Assembly: GCA_036276235.1 (NCBI GenBank)
Contig: DATBDZ010000026.1
Location: forward strand, 1-26,510
From: JANWHF01 sp036276235
GTDB taxonomy: Bacteria; Planctomycetota; Phycisphaerae; Tepidisphaerales; Tepidisphaeraceae
Direction: 5' to 3'
Length of the DNA: 26,510 nt
Shown here: piece after piece, positions 15,976 through 22,654 of the stretch
How positions within the stretch are numbered: the stretch's first letter is position 1
Layout of the letters: each line of letters opens with the position of its first letter
Notes under the pieces: model-generated
Told to the model about the DNA's origin: nothing
Database searches by the model: none
What the model saw: only the letters and a program-made list of their open reading frames with translations
Program-made: the position numbers and the translations under genes

Positions 15976-16842
15976 ATGAGTCGAAAGTCCGGCCATCGCT
16001 CGACCAAGCAAACCCGCGAGCGCCTGAGGAGTGGCAAGACGCCAGTAAAACGGCAAGTCGATGGCCGCTCGACGCCTTCGGAAAGAGAGCGGCTTCGGTT
16101 GCGCGATAAGTTCTTCCAGCACGCAAGGGTCGACCCCCGCGAGATCCTCCGGGCCTTTGAACACTTTCCCGGGCTGTCCTACTTCGTTAAGGATGTACAG
16201 AGCCGCACCATGCTCAGCACGCGCGAGTATACGCGGCGCATTGGCGTCGAAAGCCGTCAGGACAACATCGGCAAGCGACCCGATGAGTACATGGCCCGGG
16301 AGTTTGCCGATCATTACCGGCTCGATGACCTGAAGGTTTTGCGGTCCGGCCACCCCTTGCGAAACATCGTCGAGATCGGCTTCAACGAGCGCGGCGTTCC
16401 TGACTGGTTCATCACCAATAAATTTCCCCTGCGCGACGTCACCGGCCGTTTGATCGGTATCATCGGCACGATCCAGGTTTTGAAGAGCCGACTCGGTGCT
16501 TTACCGCATATGGGGGCCGTCGGGCGGGCAACGCATTATATCGGACAGCACCTGGACAAACCGCTCCGCATCGATGAGGTCGCGGATTACGTCGGCCTGT
16601 CCAAGCGGCACCTCCAGAGGCTTTTCCATAAATCGGTCCGGATGACAATTCAACAATTTGTCATTCGCTCACGCATCCACGCCGCTGCCCACGAACTCAT
16701 CAACTCAGAGCGCCCCCTGGCCGAAATTGCCCTGATGTTCGGCTTCAGCGACCAAAGCGCCTTTAGCAATACATTTCGGAGGATCGTAGCCGTCACCCCC
16801 AGCGAGTATCGAAGGCGATTCCTGCAGGAATTCACCGATTGA
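15976..16842 (+). CDS. AraC-family regulator with N-terminal PAS-like domain
   Basis: 288 aa. Residues 1-45 are basic and probably disordered. About 60-170 is PAS-like (FPGLSYFVKD, NIGKRPDEYM, PLRDVTGRLIGIIGTIQVL). The double helix-turn-helix AraC domain covers about 185-285 (IDEVADYVGLSKRHLQRLF, then LAEIALMFGFSDQSAFSNTFRR, ending VTPSEYRRRF). The second helix-turn-helix and the xPxxYR ending are classic. It lies 84 bp downstream of GH92 on the same strand and likely controls the neighbouring glycosidase genes in response to a ligand bound by the PAS domain; that link is inferred. No strong ribosome binding site. Confidence 0.92.
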   Translation: MSRKSGHRSTKQTRERLRSGKTPVKRQVDGRSTPSERERLRLRDKFFQHARVDPREILRAFEHFPGLSYFVKDVQSRTMLSTREYTRRIGVESRQDNIGKRPDEYMAREFADHYRLDDLKVLRSGHPLRNIVEIGFNERGVPDWFITNKFPLRDVTGRLIGIIGTIQVLKSRLGALPHMGAVGRATHYIGQHLDKPLRIDEVADYVGLSKRHLQRLFHKSVRMTIQQFVIRSRIHAAAHELINSERPLAEIALMFGFSDQSAFSNTFRRIVAVTPSEYRRRFLQEFTD

Positions 16843-17297
16843 TCAACGCGTGGTGTCTGCGAGCCGGCGGACTTTCCCACGTCCAACTTGTGGGTGGTAG
16901 ACATTGATGCAAGGATGGCAAGCCACAGCGGGGCGGCGACATACCGCTCGGTGGCGTCCGGCGCATCGTTGCTGGACCAATGGACAACAAAGAAAGAATG
17001 GCTTGCGGGCTTCGCCGCCACAAACGCGGTGAGATGATCGACCTTCCGTGTCTCGTGAAACCATCCTCTATAACGCGTGAAAGATGCAGGTTGGCCACGA
17101 TCGGTCACCGAGGCCAGGGAGAAATCGCCGCCGCTGAATGCGACCCCGCGGATGCGGCTTCCGCCGGTGGAAATATGTCCATAGCCGAAAGTATCGAACG
17201 CCGAGGCGCTTCGAATCCAGAACGCGGCCAGCGTAAGACAGAGCAGCGCCGACAACAGCGCAGATCCCATCGCCAGGATTCGCAGCAGGCGCTTCAC
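16843..17297 (-). pseudogene. Truncated small membrane protein (decayed relative of the zinc-ribbon family)
   Basis: GTG start at 17297. The frame begins MKRLLRILAMGSALLSALL with an N-terminal TM helix, then RGVAFSGGDFSLASV and a VAAPLWLAILASM segment, the layout of the planctomycete family whose intact member lies next door. Intact members continue with a second TM helix, an Arg-rich patch and a CPxCGYDLRA zinc ribbon. Here the sequence departs after LWLAIL and the open frame simply runs antisense into the AraC gene until 16650. I therefore read it as a gene that lost its C-terminus, perhaps when the AraC/GH92 segment arrived. A genuine 215-aa product is possible but unlikely. Confidence 0.55.
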
Positions 17298-17430
17298 GTC
17301 AATATTCTACCGCGCGTCGATCAGCTTGCGACGAACAAGAAGCAGCGAAAAAGGCGGGTGTCAGGTCGCACTTGCTCTTCCGCCGGATCGACAAGATCGG
17401 TGACTGTTCACGCTCGTCCGTATGAGCCGC

Positions 17431-17985
17431 TCACGTTGTGGCTGGCGCCGCGCCGCATTCCGGGCAGCGGCCAGGCGAGGCGCGTAAATCGTAGCCGCAG
17501 GTGGGGCAGTGGCCGACCTCGAAGCGCGGGCCATACATCAGATATCGCGTTAGCGATATTGTTGGCCAGATCAACAGAAGGACCATCGCCAGCCAATGCG
17601 GCATGATGAAGTATGTCCAGCGATCCGTGTCGTCGGCGGTGCTGCTGGAAAGATGTCTGACGCCAAATGGCGTCTCGTCGGGACTAGCCATCCGTTGCGT
17701 GCGAACCGGATCCACATGCCAACTCGGGCCGAGCGATACATTGCGATAACCGGGCGGCGGCGAATGGCCGGGTAGCCAGTCCACCCGCAAATGCTCGAAC
17801 GAGAGTACGCCGTGGAGTGATTGAAACTGATACACGTCGCCGACCCATTGGGAATTTGCCAGATGTGTCGACGAGTAGCACTCGACCCGGTCGTGTCGCC
17901 AGAAACTCCGGATCAATAGCGCGGCGAGCAACAGCGCGGCAATGATTGCCGTCAGATTCAATTTGTTGCGCCCAATCCACTTCAC
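17431..17985 (-). CDS. Membrane protein with C-terminal CPxCGYDLRA...CPECG zinc ribbon
   Basis: 184 aa from GTG 17985, with AGGA 5 nt upstream. TM helix at about 10-26, an extracytoplasmic region of ~110 residues (WRHDRVECYSSTHLANSQW, YQFQSLHGVLSFEHLRVDW), a second TM near 130-150 (HWLAMVLLLIWPTISLTRY), then a cytoplasmic tail with two Cys pairs, CPTC...CPEC, in the CGYDLRASPGRCPECG arrangement. This tail is very common in planctomycete proteins of unknown role. The preceding truncated gene is a paralog. Metal binding is expected from the four cysteines; nothing further can be said. Confidence 0.8.
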   Translation of the reverse strand: MKWIGRNKLNLTAIIAALLLAALLIRSFWRHDRVECYSSTHLANSQWVGDVYQFQSLHGVLSFEHLRVDWLPGHSPPPGYRNVSLGPSWHVDPVRTQRMASPDETPFGVRHLSSSTADDTDRWTYFIMPHWLAMVLLLIWPTISLTRYLMYGPRFEVGHCPTCGYDLRASPGRCPECGAAPATT

Positions 17986-18073
17986 GCCTGTCCTCTTCCG
18001 TCGTTCGCGGCCCTACATCTGATACGCTCGGGTGTTCGAAGACATGCGCGATGACGATCCGGCGCGCCTTCTT

Positions 18074-18130
18074 CCGCTTGCGGCTTCGCCACGTGTTTCG
18101 CAAGGAGGCGCGGCGAAGCCGCAAGCGGCA
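18074..18130. repeat. Extragenic palindrome, family A, copy 2
   Basis: Arms 18074-18090 and 18112-18128 are perfect 17-nt inverted repeats (CCGCTTGCGGCTTCGCC). The loop carries TGTTTCGCAAGGAGG, shared with the copy at 10306. It is intergenic, upstream of the zinc-ribbon gene and downstream of the micro-operon. Confidence 0.8.
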
Positions 18131-18187
18131 ATTGGAGACACTATGACCAGGGGCGGGGCACAGATAGTTGCTTCCATGTCCCGCAAG

Positions 18188-18412
18188 CTACGGCAACTTA
18201 TTGCGCGCCAATGCATAAACGCCCACCATCAACGACTGCGCCGACAGGTTCCCCACGTAGCTCCAGTGGAAGACCATCCATGTCAACACAAAGACCGCCG
18301 AGGACAGCCCGAACCAGATGATTCCCGATTTCCGTTCGCGTTTGGCGACTTTGTAAAACGTGCCCGCGCAGGCCAGCAGCAGGATGAACTGCACGGAATA
18401 GATTGGCAGCAT
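18188..18412 (-). CDS. Small two-TM membrane protein (micro-operon gene 3)
   Basis: 74 aa, beginning MLPIYSVQFILLLACAG, with TM helices at about 4-20 and 31-50 (IIWFGLSSAVFVLTWMVF). Between them is a short polar turn, KVAKRERKSG, and the end is GNLSAQSLMVGVYALARN. I recall similar ~70-residue planctomycete proteins without function. It is the last of three small minus-strand genes, 44 nt after the 44-aa gene. Confidence 0.7.
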   Translation of the reverse strand: MLPIYSVQFILLLACAGTFYKVAKRERKSGIIWFGLSSAVFVLTWMVFHWSYVGNLSAQSLMVGVYALARNKLP

Positions 18413-18456
18413 GGCCGAGCTTTCGATGGCGAAAGGGTCGAGCGGCAGAAGGGGAC

Positions 18457-18591
18457 TTACGATTTCCGCTCAGGCGGATCGACCGGAAACCCGCGCGGCT
18501 CCTTCGGCCGGTTCGCAAGAAAGAGAAAGGCGATCACCACGCCCGCGGCCATCATGGCGGCAAACCAGAGGACGAGGAAATCTGACGTCAT
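18457..18591 (-). CDS. 44-residue membrane microprotein (micro-operon gene 2)
   Basis: 44 aa, ATG 18591 to TAA 18457-18459, with AAGGA exactly 6 nt upstream. A single TM helix (FLVLWFAAMMAAGVVIAFLF, about 5-24) is followed by ANRPKEPRGFPVDPPERKS. The RGFPVDP tail motif is echoed as RGFPIEP in the gene just upstream, which argues that both are real and related. Only 2 nt separate it from the upstream stop, so the two are translationally linked. Function unknown. Confidence 0.7.
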   Translation of the reverse strand: MTSDFLVLWFAAMMAAGVVIAFLFLANRPKEPRGFPVDPPERKS

Positions 18592-18593
18592 GA

Positions 18594-18791
18594 TTATTCC
18601 TTCGGCTCGGTCGGTTGAATTGGAAATTCGGGCGGCTGTTCGTTGGGTTCAATCGGAAAGCCGCGGCGGCGGTTGCGCGGCGGCTTGAAGCGCCATCGGC
18701 CTTCCATAAAGTCCTCGACGATCGCGATGGCAAATCCGAACAGACCCGCGATGCCACTGACTATTGCGAGAACGACCAGCGTCTTCCACAT
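18594..18791 (-). CDS. 65-residue single-TM protein with Pro-rich tail (micro-operon gene 1)
   Basis: 65 aa. A TM helix (TLVVLAIVSGIAGLFGFAIA, about 4-23) is followed by VEDFMEGRWRFKPPRNRRRG and an acidic Pro-rich tail with FPIEPNEQPPEFPIQPTEP. No clear ribosome binding site upstream. Its stop overlaps the region holding the ribosome binding site of the next gene. The tail shares RGFP(I/V)(E/D)P with the 44-aa neighbour. Function unknown. Confidence 0.65.
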   Translation of the reverse strand: MWKTLVVLAIVSGIAGLFGFAIAIVEDFMEGRWRFKPPRNRRRGFPIEPNEQPPEFPIQPTEPKE

Positions 18792-18875
18792 GGCACGATC
18801 AGCATAACGTGCGGAATGACCGCCGCTAGCGCGAAAGCGCGAATACGCACCGTCTATAACGCGTCGCGGCCAGAA

Positions 18876-18912
18876 CCCTCTCCCCTGTACTCCCTGTACT
18901 CAGGGGAGAGGG
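18876..18912. repeat. Perfect 12-bp inverted repeat
   Basis: CCCTCTCCCCTG (18876-18887) and CAGGGGAGAGGG (18901-18912) are perfect complements around a 13-nt loop. It lies in the 340-bp gap between the micro-operon and the BlaI-like gene. No T-tract follows, so it is more likely a dispersed palindrome or mRNA structure than a terminator. Confidence 0.65.
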
Positions 18913-18980
18913 AAAAGATGCGCTCCTCTTCTGGGCCCGGCGCAGATGGGCATCGTCAGCGGGTCGGTTCCGCGCAGACA

Positions 18981-19042
18981 TGCGGCGGGCAGTGCCCGCC
19001 CTACGCGCCGCATTCATCGTAGGGCGGGCATTGCCCGCCGCA
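18981..19042. repeat. Paired extragenic palindrome, family B (REPIN-like)
   Basis: Two 25-nt arms (18981-19005 and 19018-19042) are inverted copies with one mismatch, separated by 12 nt. Each arm is itself palindromic around GGCGGGCANTGCCCGCC, with CTACG at the inner end. The same unit appears three times at 24775-24910. It lies about 25 bp upstream of the BlaI-like gene's presumed operators. Confidence 0.85.
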
Positions 19043-19067
19043 ACTTTCGGATTTTCGTTGCATTATA

Positions 19068-19109
19068 GAATTTATTCGCTAATCTCACGCGAGATAAAAG
19101 AATATATTC
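19068..19109 (+). promoter_or_regulatory. Candidate operator region of the BlaI-like repressor
   Basis: Two GAAT-N2-ATTC boxes, GAATTTATTC (19068-19077) and GAATATATTC (19100-19109), each followed by G, lie 32 bp apart, about three helical turns. Between them is ATCTC-ACGC-GAGAT (19082-19095). The stretch is AT-rich against a GC-rich background and sits just upstream of the repressor gene, as expected for autoregulation. The boxes do not match the staphylococcal BlaI/MecI consensus, so the assignment rests on symmetry and position. Confidence 0.45.
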
Positions 19110-19131
19110 GCATTTCGGAAGGAACTCGCCG

Positions 19132-19521
19132 ATGCCTCGAAAGCCTTCTGCTCAGCCTAATGATGTCGAGCTCGAAATCCTGCGCGTGTTGTGGGATCGG
19201 GGGCCCTGCACCATTCGCGATGTTCATCTGGCGCTCAGCGATGCCCGCGATGCCGGATATAGCAGCACCGCCAAGATGGTGGCGGTCATGTGCGACAAGG
19301 GGCTGCTCAAGCGGTCGGCGTCGCAGCGGCCGCAGATGTATGAGCCGGCCGTCCCCGAAGAGCAAACGCAGAAGCAGATCATCGGACATCTCATTCACAA
19401 AGTATTCGGCGGCTCGGCGCGCAAGCTCGTGCTGCGAGCCGTCCAGTCGCAGGCGATCCCTTCCGACGAAGCCGCGGAAATCCGCAAGCTCCTCAAAAAG
19501 CTGGAAGGAGAAAAGCGATGA
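19132..19521 (+). CDS. BlaI/MecI/CopY-family transcriptional repressor
   Basis: 129 aa; AAGGA lies 8 nt before ATG 19132. Winged-helix domain at about 8-75: NDVELEILRVLWDRGPCTIRDVHLAL, then YSSTAKMVAVMCDKGLLKR with the wing SQRPQMYEP. The C-terminal ~50 residues are helical and would form the dimer (FGGSARKLVLRAVQ, EIRKLLKKLEG). In the Bla/Mec systems this repressor is cleaved after the partner M56 sensor is activated. Its last 4 nt overlap the start of the M56 gene (ATGA), so the two are translationally coupled. The inducing signal here is probably not a beta-lactam, because the sensor lacks a penicillin-binding domain. Confidence 0.93.
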   Translation: MPRKPSAQPNDVELEILRVLWDRGPCTIRDVHLALSDARDAGYSSTAKMVAVMCDKGLLKRSASQRPQMYEPAVPEEQTQKQIIGHLIHKVFGGSARKLVLRAVQSQAIPSDEAAEIRKLLKKLEGEKR

Positions 19522-22500
19522 GCCTCCTGCATTCACTTCTTGAGTCGCCCTTGATCCAGCGCCTGGGATGGACGCTGCTGCACAGCCTGTGGCAGATGAC
19601 CGTGGCCGGCCTGGTGCTGGCCGTCGCGCTGGTGGCGCTGCGAAATCGGGCGGCGCAGGCGCGGTATGCGTGCGCTTGCGCGATGATGCTGCTCGTGGCG
19701 GGGATGCCGATCGTTACGTTTTTGGTGATCAAAGGGCCCGCGCTGAGACGCGACGTTGAGCCGCGCGACGTTCAGGCTCTTGCGGTGTCTGATCCGCGAA
19801 GCCGGCAAGCGGCGTTGCCGGAGAACACCGAAGCTCCGCATCGTCCGATCATGGTTGGTGGCCCGCGCGAGAACGAGCAATTCGCAAATGCACCCGCGCC
19901 GAAGGTTTCGACGTGGAAGTCGGTTGTACCCATCGATCGCGTTTCCCGCACATTGCCCTGGATCGTCCTCAGCTGGATCGCCGGTGTGCTGGCGATGTCG
20001 GTCTGGAACTTCGGCGGTTGGCTCGCCGTTCAGCAGCTTCGGAGGCTGTCGATCAAGCCCGCCGGCACAGGCGCCGACGAAATGCTGCGAAAGCTTGCAA
20101 GCCGCCTGCGTCTGCACCGTCCTATCCGATTGATGAGATCTGCTCTGGCCCAGACACCGCTGGTGATCGGCGTCCTCAAGCCGATGATCCTGGTGCCGGC
20201 GAGCCTGCTGACGGATCTGCCGCCTTCCGAGCTGGAATCGATCCTCGCCCACGAGCTCGCCCACATCCTGCGGCAAGATTACCTGATCAACCTGCTGCAA
20301 AGCGTCATCGAAACCTTACTCTTCCATCATCCGGCAGTCTGGTGGATCTCGCGGCAAATCCGCATCGAGCGAGAAAATTGCTGCGACGATCTGGCCCTGT
20401 CAATCACCGGCGACCGCGCCACATACGTTCGCGCACTGGCAACGGTCGCGGCCGTGCGCGCACCGATGCTCGCTCCTGCCGCCAGCGGCGGAAATCTGCT
20501 GGCGCGCCTGCGAAGAATTGTTGGAACCCCGGACGCCGCCGCGCCGCGATCGTCGCGATGGATCGCGGGTGTGGTTGTCGGCGTGTTACTTCTCGCGGGC
20601 GCCACGCCGCGACTGCTTTCGATGGCCAGGGCGGGCGACGAACAAAAGACGCCGGGAGCCAATCCAACGGCCGACGCCGATTTGGTGCGCGTTCGCGGCC
20701 GCGTGCTTGATCCGGAGGGAAAACCATTCGCCGGTGCGCGGGTGGTCACCGCGCCGAATTGGTGGCCAATTCCCGGAGATCATCCGGCGGTTCTCTCAGC
20801 GGCGTCAAGCGGGGCCGACGGGCGATTTGAAATCTCCTTCAAGAAGTCGCAAGTCAATCTCTTTTCCGCCGGCAACGGAACGCCGGGCGATGAGCTGTGG
20901 AAAAAGCTCAACATCGCCGCCAGCGCGGCGGGCTTTGGCCTGGCGTGGCGGCGCTTTGACGATGTGGATGCGCAAGGCAACGTGATACTCCAGCTCGTGC
21001 CCGACCGCGCGATCGAAGGACGCATCGTCGATCTGGAAGCGCATCCGGTTTCGGGCATGAGCGTCACGGCCAGGAGCATGTCCAATCGCATACTCGCGGC
21101 ATCCGAGAATCAGTTTTATCCGCCGGCGGATTATCTCAGCTTGACCAGTCCGCTGGGAGTGTTGGAGATGCCGCCGGGGGTCACTGATGCCGACGGGCGT
21201 TTTGTCATTCGCGGCCTGGGTGAGAATCGTTGGGTTACGCTCGAATTCCATCACGATCAATTCGCGCTCGGCGGCGCGCGCATCGCGACGCGGCAGACGC
21301 CGCCGGCGCCACCACCGGGATCGGCCCACCCCCTCGGCAGTAAGTTTGAGCTCGTCGCTGCGCCGGCAATTTCTGTTTCGGGCATCGTCCGTGATGCCGG
21401 CACACACAAGCCGCTGGCGGGTGTGGGCCTGCAAAGCTCGATCGACTGGTCGCGCCCAAGACCCCAGGCGATCACCGACGATCAGGGGCGATATCGGATC
21501 AACGGATTACCGCGCGGCAGCGTCGAGATCGCGGCCTGGTCTTTGAACGAGCCCTATGTGCCGACTTTCTCAGAGACGCCGGAGGGCGCAGGCCCAGGTC
21601 CGCTCACGATCGATTTCGAGTTGCACAAAGGCTTGTGGATCAGCGGCAAGGTGAGCAGCCGCGCCGATGGCTCGCCGGTGCCGGCGATGGTGGAGTACCG
21701 CCCGCTACGCACCAACGCCGCGATACGTGGCATTAAAATTCTGCAGCTTGGTTGGGGTGTTTCGCCACTCAATGGCCAGACACAACCGGATGGCACATAT
21801 CGGGTGGTCGCAATCCCCGGCGGCGGAATTCTCGCCGCGCGCACGCGCGACGGGCGGTATCGCACAGGCAGCGGCTTTGATCAGATCAAGCATCCGGATT
21901 CTGATGTCACCGCAAGCAGATTCAACGCCGCCAGGGAAATCAGCCTGCCTGACGATGCGACGTCGGCTACCGCCGACTTTCTGCTCGACCTGGGAAATTC
22001 ACTTCATGTGTCCTGCATTGATCCCGATGGCAAGGCGCTTGCGGTCACTGCTGTGGGATTCACCGTGGATAAATTGACAGGATCTGCCCAGTTCGCTTCG
22101 GGCGAATTTGAGGTCACTGGTTTATCGCGCGAAGGAAGCCGCCAGCTCTACATCGTCAACCGTGATCGGAAGCTGGGGAAAGCCGTCTTGTTGAGTCCGG
22201 AGCAGATCGCCGGCGCGAAGCTCGTTGTGAAACTTGAGCAGATGGCGAGTGTCACGGGCCGCCTGATCAACGCCGACGGCGATCCAGTCCGCCGTAATCT
22301 GATTATCGCAAGCGTCGTCGATCCATCCGCTCATTCAGAGTCTGGCGTTCTGGTCGTCGAAAGCAGCGCCGACGGGCGCTTCACGCTCAATCTGCCGGCC
22401 GGCTGTACCTTCAAGATCCAGACAACCACGCGCACCGCGGCAACATACGCCACGCTGAAAAAAGATTTCTCGGTCGTCTCCGGCACAACCGTGGATTTAG

Positions 22501-22523
22501 GAGATGTGCGATTGAAGGAATGA
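19518..22523 (+). CDS. BlaR1-like M56 metallopeptidase fused to carboxypeptidase-regulatory-like repeats
   Basis: 1001 aa, overlapping the repressor by 4 nt. TM helices at about 18-40, 48-71 and 145-170, then the zinc site His245-Glu-Leu-Ala-His249 (LAHELAHIL) and ERENCCDDLAL (Glu286-Asp291), and a last TM near 347-366. Up to here it is a standard M56/BlaR1 module. In place of a penicillin-binding sensor the remaining ~620 residues hold about six carboxypeptidase-regulatory-like beta-sandwich repeats, recognisable at 390 (VRGRVLDPEGKPFAGARV), 497, 617 (VSGIVRDAGTHKPLAGV), 707 (ISGKVSSRADGSPVP), 828 and 911 (VTGRLINADGDPV). Ligand sensing outside the membrane followed by repressor cleavage is the expected mechanism, by analogy. 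Two secreted paralogs of the repeat region follow. Confidence 0.9.
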   Translation: MSLLHSLLESPLIQRLGWTLLHSLWQMTVAGLVLAVALVALRNRAAQARYACACAMMLLVAGMPIVTFLVIKGPALRRDVEPRDVQALAVSDPRSRQAALPENTEAPHRPIMVGGPRENEQFANAPAPKVSTWKSVVPIDRVSRTLPWIVLSWIAGVLAMSVWNFGGWLAVQQLRRLSIKPAGTGADEMLRKLASRLRLHRPIRLMRSALAQTPLVIGVLKPMILVPASLLTDLPPSELESILAHELAHILRQDYLINLLQSVIETLLFHHPAVWWISRQIRIERENCCDDLALSITGDRATYVRALATVAAVRAPMLAPAASGGNLLARLRRIVGTPDAAAPRSSRWIAGVVVGVLLLAGATPRLLSMARAGDEQKTPGANPTADADLVRVRGRVLDPEGKPFAGARVVTAPNWWPIPGDHPAVLSAASSGADGRFEISFKKSQVNLFSAGNGTPGDELWKKLNIAASAAGFGLAWRRFDDVDAQGNVILQLVPDRAIEGRIVDLEAHPVSGMSVTARSMSNRILAASENQFYPPADYLSLTSPLGVLEMPPGVTDADGRFVIRGLGENRWVTLEFHHDQFALGGARIATRQTPPAPPPGSAHPLGSKFELVAAPAISVSGIVRDAGTHKPLAGVGLQSSIDWSRPRPQAITDDQGRYRINGLPRGSVEIAAWSLNEPYVPTFSETPEGAGPGPLTIDFELHKGLWISGKVSSRADGSPVPAMVEYRPLRTNAAIRGIKILQLGWGVSPLNGQTQPDGTYRVVAIPGGGILAARTRDGRYRTGSGFDQIKHPDSDVTASRFNAAREISLPDDATSATADFLLDLGNSLHVSCIDPDGKALAVTAVGFTVDKLTGSAQFASGEFEVTGLSREGSRQLYIVNRDRKLGKAVLLSPEQIAGAKLVVKLEQMASVTGRLINADGDPVRRNLIIASVVDPSAHSESGVLVVESSADGRFTLNLPAGCTFKIQTTTRTAATYATLKKDFSVVSGTTVDLGDVRLKE

Positions 22524-22553
22524 ACCGCGACGCGAAAATTGACAGTTTTCCCA

Positions 22554-22582
22554 TTGAACCCGGAAATGACTACTGTTATACT
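22554..22582 (+). promoter_or_regulatory. Probable promoter of the first secreted repeat protein
   Basis: TTGAAC (22554-22559), exactly 17 nt, then TATACT (22577-22582), a good sigma-70-like pair. A direct repeat, CTGTTAT (22573-22579) and CTGTAAT (22584-22590), overlaps the -10 with an 11-nt period and could bind a regulator. It lies in the 131-bp gap after the M56 gene, so the downstream gene can be transcribed on its own. Confidence 0.55.
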
Positions 22583-22654
22583 CCTGTAATCACTCGATGT
22601 GCGATTGGATGAATGACGAGCGTCGCTGCTCCGTCATGATGGAAGAGGCTCATC

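Noticed and set aside
15547..16353. 268-codon minus-strand frame spanning the GH92 end and AraC start
   Set aside because: It crosses the boundary of two well supported plus-strand genes and resembles nothing.
16650..16842. Extension of the truncated membrane protein antisense into the AraC gene
   Set aside because: The family layout breaks off near 16900, and the remaining frame is only the complement of a conserved helix-turn-helix domain.
22539..22544. TTGACA as the -35 for the gene at 22655
   Set aside because: It is 32 nt from TATACT and has no good -10 at 17 nt; TTGAAC at 22554 is correctly spaced.
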